From: Saturnia japonica
Lineage: Eukaryota > Arthropoda > Insecta > Lepidoptera > Saturniidae
Length of the DNA stretch: 64,000 nt
Reading direction: 5' to 3'
NCBI GenBank assembly: GCA_033032175.1
Contig: CM065325.1
Coordinates: 11,002,930 to 11,066,929, forward strand
Made by a program: the position numbers and the translations under genes
In this document: one piece after another, positions 58,521-64,000 of the stretch
Numbering within the stretch: the stretch's first letter is position 1
Layout of the letters: each line of letters starts with the position of its first letter
Notes under the pieces: generated by a model
What the model was told of the DNA's origin: nothing
The model's input: only the letters and a program-made list of their open reading frames with translations
Database searches by the model: none

Positions 58521-59255
58521 CGGTGCCAATTATATTTTCACTAAGAATAATTAAATTTGAAGCTACTTCATAGCATAAAAGTAGGTAGCAAAAGAAATAA
58601 TAGTAATTTTATATTTAACAAAACATATTGATTTCAAAAGACTAGTCAATATTGAACGCATTCCTTAATATTTTATTAAACATTCCAACTTCTAGTATGT
58701 TGAAATCACAGGCATCTATTAAGTTCTGCCTGATTTCGAATCGGACACGCTCCATCAAATTTATTAGAACATGATAAATGCCATCGACTCTCTGACATAG
58801 TAAGGTTTTTTACTCCAACTATGTATGCATTGCATTTTTTTTAAACTTTGCCTATAATTATTCCAAATTATCCAAATATGAATTTATCTCTTGATGTATT
58901 TTGAAATTTTTAAATAATATTGCATCCCAGTATAAATGCTTAGGTATTGTCTATTAAAACCCATATTAAACTGTATTTTGATTTAAATTGTATGCAATAA
59001 TAATAGTCACTAATAAAAATTAGTTATTAAAAAAATATATTATTATTATTATAAAGTGACATAAAATAAACAGTAATATAATTCCCACATGGAAGCCATT
59101 GTTCAATGTGAGCATAAAATATCTTCAATTTCTGTTTTATGTTCAAGTTTCAAATCTAAATTTTACAGGCAATTTGCGTTTAAATATTATTCAAATTGTA
59201 CCTAAATATTTAGGCATGAAATTGATATATTAATGTTTGCGTATGTTTATATTTT
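58521..59255. other. AT-rich non-coding DNA
   Basis: No gene recognised; an (ATT)n-like patch near 59,035-59,052. Confidence 0.35.
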
Positions 59256-59261
59256 GAAACG

Positions 59262-59550
59262 ATGTTGGCTCAAAGGGTTTGAATATTGATCAACGTAGGT
59301 TCGAATCCTACAACGAACCTGAGTTTTCGGTGGAGGAAAAGAACGAAACCATAGCTTATGTACAGCATTTTCTAATGCTCACATGTCTAACTACCATCCT
59401 CAAGTTGAAAATCAGTCGCCAACACACAAATAGGTGTGTTCCGACAGCTGCGCTTGAAAGCCAGTCTTCCACTACGCTTAGCGTGCTACCATCATGCGCC
59501 ACATCGTCACTTAAGAGCAGGTGCGATTGTGGCCATAACTCTAAATCAAT
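59262..59550 (+). repeat. S1 SINE, most complete copy
   Basis: An A-box-like TTGGCTCAAAGGG, B box AGGTTCGAATCC (near 59,297), then GAGTTTTCGGTGGAGGAAAA, 'GTGTTCCGACAGCTGCGCTT', 'TCCACTACGCTTAGCGTGCT' and 'CATGCGCCACATCGTCACTT'. About 285 bp. The 95-codon frame from 59,279 is translated SINE. Confidence 0.7.
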
Positions 59551-59562
59551 AACGATAAAAAA

Positions 59563-59785
59563 GTAGCTGTGCCCTACGGTTTCACTCGTGTTAAATTTAT
59601 TCGATCAACTCTCCACTGCGCCGCCTCCAACGCAAACGCAATCACAGTGTATCTATCGTTGTTCCCACTTCCCATACTTTCCGATCGACATATTTCCAGA
59701 TTGCTTGATGTTCATGAGTACTGCTACCATCTTTGGAGCCGCAGCGTGAAGTTAAATAGCCTATAAACCGTCCTGAATAATCTAT
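59563..59785 (+). repeat. Dispersed repeat
   Basis: AGCTGTGCCCTACGGTTTCA, then TTATTCGATCAACTCTCCAC and 'GCAGCGTGAAGTTAAATAGC'. It matches 49,860-50,120. Confidence 0.5.
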
Positions 59786-60215
59786 ACAATTAATAAAATT
59801 GAAGTGTCTGTTTTTAATTTCAAAATAACAGCTTTATACTAAATGCATATCAAAGTATATACGATACCTATAACAAAAAACAAATTTTTAAAATTTCTGT
59901 CTCTCTGTCTGTTTATTCCGGGTAATCTCCGAAACGGTTGGACCGATTTTGACGGGACCTTCACCGATAGATAGCTGATGTTATAGGGAGTAACTTAGGC
60001 TACTTTTACTTTAGAAAAAAATGAGGATTCCGCACAAATAAAATAAACTGGCAATGGTAAATCAATTCGGGCGCTTAAATGGCTTACGCTGAGTAAACCA
60101 TAAAAGATATAGCAAATTAATGTAACACATAATTATAGACATTATAAAGACCTACAAAAAAGTTCCGGAGTGTATACGTCTATCTTCTAAAGAACACCCA
60201 CAATAAGCATCGTTG
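59783..60215 (-). repeat. R dispersed repeat
   Basis: The reverse of 20,268-20,765: ATCTCCGAAACGGTTGGACC, 'GATTTTGACGGGACCTTCAC', AATCAATTCGGGCGCTTAAA and AGAACACCCACAATAAGCAT. Confidence 0.6.
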
Positions 60216-61250
60216 TCACGTATGATTTGACAAAAAACAGATAGTAGACATCCAATATATCCGACTAACAGTTCAACAAAAATTATCGAAGTTTTTATTT
60301 CTGTAAAATTGAATTAAGGTTTTGGTTAAATTTCTTTGGTACGTATATTAATTTTAATATATTCTACTTTTATCTATTATAAATAAACAATTAAATTATA
60401 TTTATACTACGTACGATTTATTTTGTTCAGTTGTGAAAACAGAATATACACATATACTATGTAGTTTCGTAAAGGTTCCATAAAGTGGCAGCTTATTGAA
60501 CTACTTGTTCAATAGATAGTTAACAAACAGTCACAAATGTATTCAGAATCAGAAACACAAGATGAGATAAACTTGGTTTAAGTTACAGTTATCTTAATGG
60601 AATCAATAGCTAATGAACAGTTAAGTAGGAACCTCAAAAACCGGGCATTACTCGTATATAAAACAAATTAAAAATAGCAAAACTAAGAAACAGATTCTAA
60701 ACTTGGAACTTTGTTCTGCTAACATCTAAGTATCGAATACAGTCTGTTCCGGCCATAATTCGCTCCGATACCTAATAATATTAACATTTCTACTCATATT
60801 GAGTTATAATAATGAGGATTTTCTCTGAAACACTATACACATAGTTCTAAGTAATAAACGTAAGTGGATGCAGCGTTTATGACCCCGTTTTATGAGACTT
60901 CGTATAACTTGTGCACTATCAGACTCCGACCATGATTAAACTATGCAATATCGGCTGATATAACCTTACTAAATTAAATTTAAACTGAACCTAAAGATGT
61001 TCCTTATGCAAACTAGTAATTTGCGTTCAACAGTATTAATTTATAACGGTTTATTTCACAGTTTTTACGATATAATATAGGAGTTTTTATTACCTCTTAT
61101 AAGTTTTATTATAAAATCGTCGAGCTAGACTGTAAAACTTTGCGTTGCATTGAAAAAGAAATAAATTATAAACGTTAATACAAAAAACTATGAAGCTATA
61201 GGAAGAAATATTGGCAACCTTTAGTACTTTAGGTTATCATTGCATATGAT
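60216..61250. other. AT-rich non-coding DNA
   Basis: No gene or recognisable repeat. Confidence 0.35.
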
Positions 61251-61254
61251 TTCA

Positions 61255-61764
61255 TTTTCTTATGGATGCGGAGTTTTTGGCGGAACCTTGATCAGCCATG
61301 TTGTGTTTTTTTTAATCATTGAATTTGCATATTTGACCCTATATAATGTATGTAATATGTTCGCATGGTTATCAGTTACATTTAAGACGTATTATAATTC
61401 TATTTGTTTTCGTGGCGCACGCCAGTAAAGTTCCCAGTCGGTATGGTTTTTTCCGATATCTAAACGGAAACCTAAATGAATGATACATCTAAAGTTTCCC
61501 CGTGAATCACTCTGTCCATTGATGAAAACCGTATGAAAATCCGTTATGTGGTTTTTAAGTTTATCGTGTTCAGACAGAAAAACAGACGCGGCTTAATTTG
61601 TTTTGATGGTATTTTGTTTTATATCGTTTGTAAGTGAAGTGAATTATAAACTATAATACTAGAAGCATGAATTTCAAGTTGTCACAAGACCTCCCTGAGC
61701 CGTTTTAACAAGAGAGCCACCATCTTGTAAAAGCGTTGTTTGAACTCTGAAGATTAAAATTCTA
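61255..61764 (+). repeat. S3-related repeat hosting mariner copy 2
   Basis: GGAGTTTTTGGCGGAACCTT and 'ATTTGACCCTATATAATG' match an arm of the 44.2-44.6 kb inverted repeat. Further right, AACAAGAGAGCCACCATCTT and 'GCGTTGTTTGAACTCTGAAG' match the S3 ends. Mariner copy 2 starts at once after this block. Confidence 0.5.
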
Positions 61765-63001
61765 ATAAGTCTTTACCTATGAAATTGCCGTCCTGCAGTT
61801 TTTGTTTGGCTAAGAATTCTAATTTCAAATTAATTTTATTTTAAAAACATGGTATTCTTTTTTCAAAAGTAGTCATTTGTTTATTGATTAGTGTTACATT
61901 TTCATCGCATTTCAATCTTTTTTGTCATCATAGATACGTTAAAAATTCGCGTAATTACGAGTACCGTCGTGGCAGCAACGCGGCACAAGCGGCACGCAAC
62001 ATCAACGACGTTTACGGAGCTAACACTACAAACCAATGCACCACCTGTTATTGGTTTGCTCGCTTCCGTTCTGGAAATTTCGACCTGAAAAATGAACCTC
62101 GCGGTCGTCTGAAGACTTTGGTCGACAATGACGTATTAAAGGCGATTGTGGAAGCTGATGATACACAATCGACGACTGAATTAGCAGCAGCTTTCGACGT
62201 TAGCGTCAAAACAATATTGGTCGATTTGCGTCAAATTGGCAAGGTAAAAAAGCTTGACAAATGGGTGCCCCACGAACTCAGTGATCGCCAGCGCGAAGTA
62301 CGTGTCGAGACGTGCCTTGCACTGCACAACAGACACACAAATGAAGGAATTTTGAACCGCATTGTTACCTGCGATGAAAAATGGATCCTGTTTGATAACC
62401 ACAAGCGCTCAGCAAGTTGGTTGGATCCTGGTTCAGCACCTAAACAATGCCCTAAACGAAAACTTACCCCTAGAAAAATGATGGTCACTGTTTGGTGGTC
62501 TAGCGCCGGTGTGATTCATCACAGCTTCTTACCAAACGGGGTGAGCATTACTGCAGATGTGTACTATGAAGAACTGAACACAGTGATGGAGAAGCTGGCA
62601 CATCTACAACCAGCATTGGTCAATCGCTCGTCTCCGCTGCTCCTGCACGACAACGCGCGACCTCATACTGCACAGCAGACGGTCTCCAAATTCCAAGAAC
62701 TGCGGTTGGAAGTTCTCCGTCATCCGCCCTACTCACCAGACTTTGCGCCTACAGACTACTACTTTTTCCAGAATTTGGATAACTCCTTGGCGGGAAAAAA
62801 TTTCAATACCCGAGAGGCAGTACAAAATGCCTTTGAAGAATTTGTTGCCTCCCGTCCAGCTGATTTCTTTAAGAAGGGCATCAATAAACTGCCACTGCGC
62901 TGGCAAAGATGCATTGATTGCATGGGTGATTACTTCGATTAATACAAATAAAAAATACATGAAAAAAAATCGTTTAAAATTTTTCATACAAAACGGCAAT
63001 T
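61765..63001 (+). mobile_element. Cecropia-type mariner, copy 2, right end lost
   Basis: The left end, ATAAGTCTTTACCTATGAAA, follows a TA (61,763-61,764) and matches the end of copy 1 except for its first base. The right side matches copy 1 as far as AAACGGCAATT (about 63,001) and then diverges, so the last 25 or so bases of the right inverted repeat are missing. The leader 61,787-61,930 carries indels relative to copy 1. Confidence 0.8.
61930..62942 (+). pseudogene. Mariner transposase (cecropia subfamily), copy 2
   Basis: The long frame from 61,884 to 62,942 has no ATG near its start. Copy 1 begins with ATG where this copy has ATA (61,930-61,932), and 7 bases are missing near 61,956, so the original reading joins the long frame only after 'YEYRRGSNAAQ'. 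From there it is uninterrupted: 'LRQIGKVKKLDKWVPHEL', 'VTCDEKWILFDN', 'LLLHDNARPHTAQ' and 'PYSPDFAPTDYYFFQ', ending 'CIDCMGDYFD'. Catalytic Asp codons are at 62,373, 62,649 and 62,754. The last two are 35 codons apart (34 residues between), the DD34D signature of mariner. With no start codon and no right end the copy should not move or express itself normally. Confidence 0.85.
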
Positions 63002-64000
63002 ATTAACTATTAAATTATTAACGGATATTAAGTTGATTTTGACTGGTAGTCCCAGACATTAACGACTTCAAATAAACAAAAAACAATCTTTCTCTATCTC
63101 TCAATTGAGCTTTATAATATTTAAAGTGTATAGATTACATAAATAATCATTATTACTGAAACTGAATTGAAGTTTCTAATTTTGGAAATTCGTTGTCTAG
63201 TTCTGAAACATCGGTAATCAAATATTTCATGTTTATGTCGATTTAGTAAATATCTCTATATCTCTAATACCAATAGGATCAGAATTATAAATTAAAGTTT
63301 TGCTTACCAGTAACTTTATTTACCTTTTTACCAGATTTCATATACTAAATCTATGGTGAGGCTATAGGATGGGACTATTTCTCAAAGATTCTGGTTTCCT
63401 CGATATATTTTTTATCTTCATTGCTAGCCAATAGTTTTACCAATCAATTTCAAATTAATCGATGCATACGAAAAATCCATTGGAAGTCAGTGACAAGGGA
63501 CGAACTAGGGAAATTGTTTTGATATTCAAATGGTGTTAACTCTTCGAGCACAACAACTTAGTGAAGTAACTTAACAAAAAGCTAAATTACGAGCGTACTG
63601 AAATTCTAAAAAAGAAATAATTACCTATCCCGATTATGTATTCTGTTCTGGTAGCAAATTATACTTAGTGAATTAACGCATGCAAGTGCAATTAATTACT
63701 TCGGAATGTTCTTTCTATTACCATATTTCAATGCTATCTTTAAAAATGGTGTATTTACTTAAAACAGTTTGTTTTTTCCTACCTCTATCTCTTACATTAG
63801 TAAGTATTTACTAAAATAAAAGAATATCTACTAAAATATCGACAGCTTGTGTAAAGTTGAAATGCTGCAGTACTCAATAAACTTCATAGAAAGGGAAAAG
63901 CTCGTGTAAATCGTAGCAAATAAATCGATTGAGTATTTAAAATTACTTATACAATAAGTAAAATTTCCAAATAATTAATGGTTGCTTTTACTTACATTAT
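63002..64000. other. AT-rich non-coding DNA
   Basis: No gene, RNA or repeat recognised up to the window edge. Confidence 0.35.

Noticed and set aside
59279..59566. 95-codon plus-strand frame
   Set aside because: It lies wholly inside an S1 SINE copy and starts next to the B box.

Overview
This window is nuclear DNA from an insect, almost certainly a moth or butterfly (Lepidoptera). The base is AT-rich and full of short dispersed repeats of types I associate with lepidopteran genomes: tRNA-derived SINEs, LINE 3' ends with GAT or AAG tails, foldback MITEs and a cecropia-type mariner. Genes are sparse. I found no rRNA, functional tRNA, CRISPR array or bacterial-type operon, and nearly all long reading frames are pieces of transposable elements.

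Layout. 1-2,280: SINE scrap, a foldback MITE with TTA target duplication (361-584) and dispersed repeats. 2,283-4,512: a 5'-truncated Jockey-superfamily-like LINE with a broken reverse transcriptase containing a 24-bp in-frame tandem expansion. 8,220-10,843: the most interesting object, a Transib-family (RAG1-related) DNA transposon with 568-581 bp terminal inverted repeats, a 5-bp CGGCA target duplication and a decayed transposase. 18,913-19,907 (minus): a three-exon THAP-domain and coiled-coil gene remnant, possibly P-element-derived. 20,268-21,640: dispersed repeats and a GC-rich MITE-like block. 24,956-25,146: the only good candidate for a host exon, a GC3-rich terminal exon with a nearby AATAAA. 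27,560-28,030: a LINE fragment with an inverted 5' segment, as twin priming produces. 38,478-39,740 (minus) and 61,765-63,001 (plus): two copies of the same cecropia-type mariner. 44,168-44,626: a large inverted repeat. 48,161-48,432: an 84-bp direct duplication. 48,575-48,865: a tRNA-derived SINE. 52,735-53,205: a LINE C-terminus with a zinc knuckle. 57,735-58,520: a dispersed repeat split by a 556-bp MITE with perfect 30-bp terminal inverted repeats. The rest is AT-rich intergenic or intronic DNA.

Several unnamed repeat families recur. I label them: S1 (tRNA-headed SINE, nine pieces), S2 (the 'GCGGTTACCGTAGCC' repeat), S3 (retroposon with AAG tail), S4 ('GTGCGGAGCCGCGGGC' ending), S5 ('TCCGGTGAAGCTGT', seven pieces), S6 ('CCGACTTC'), S7 ('TGATCCCGAAAYATGAC'), S9 ('GATGGCTAACTTCAT') and R ('GCTGTGCCCGYGG').

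I see no set of genes working together. The window reads as a transposon graveyard in or beside a host gene whose last exon may be at 25 kb. Family calls rest on motif recognition by eye. No database search was run.
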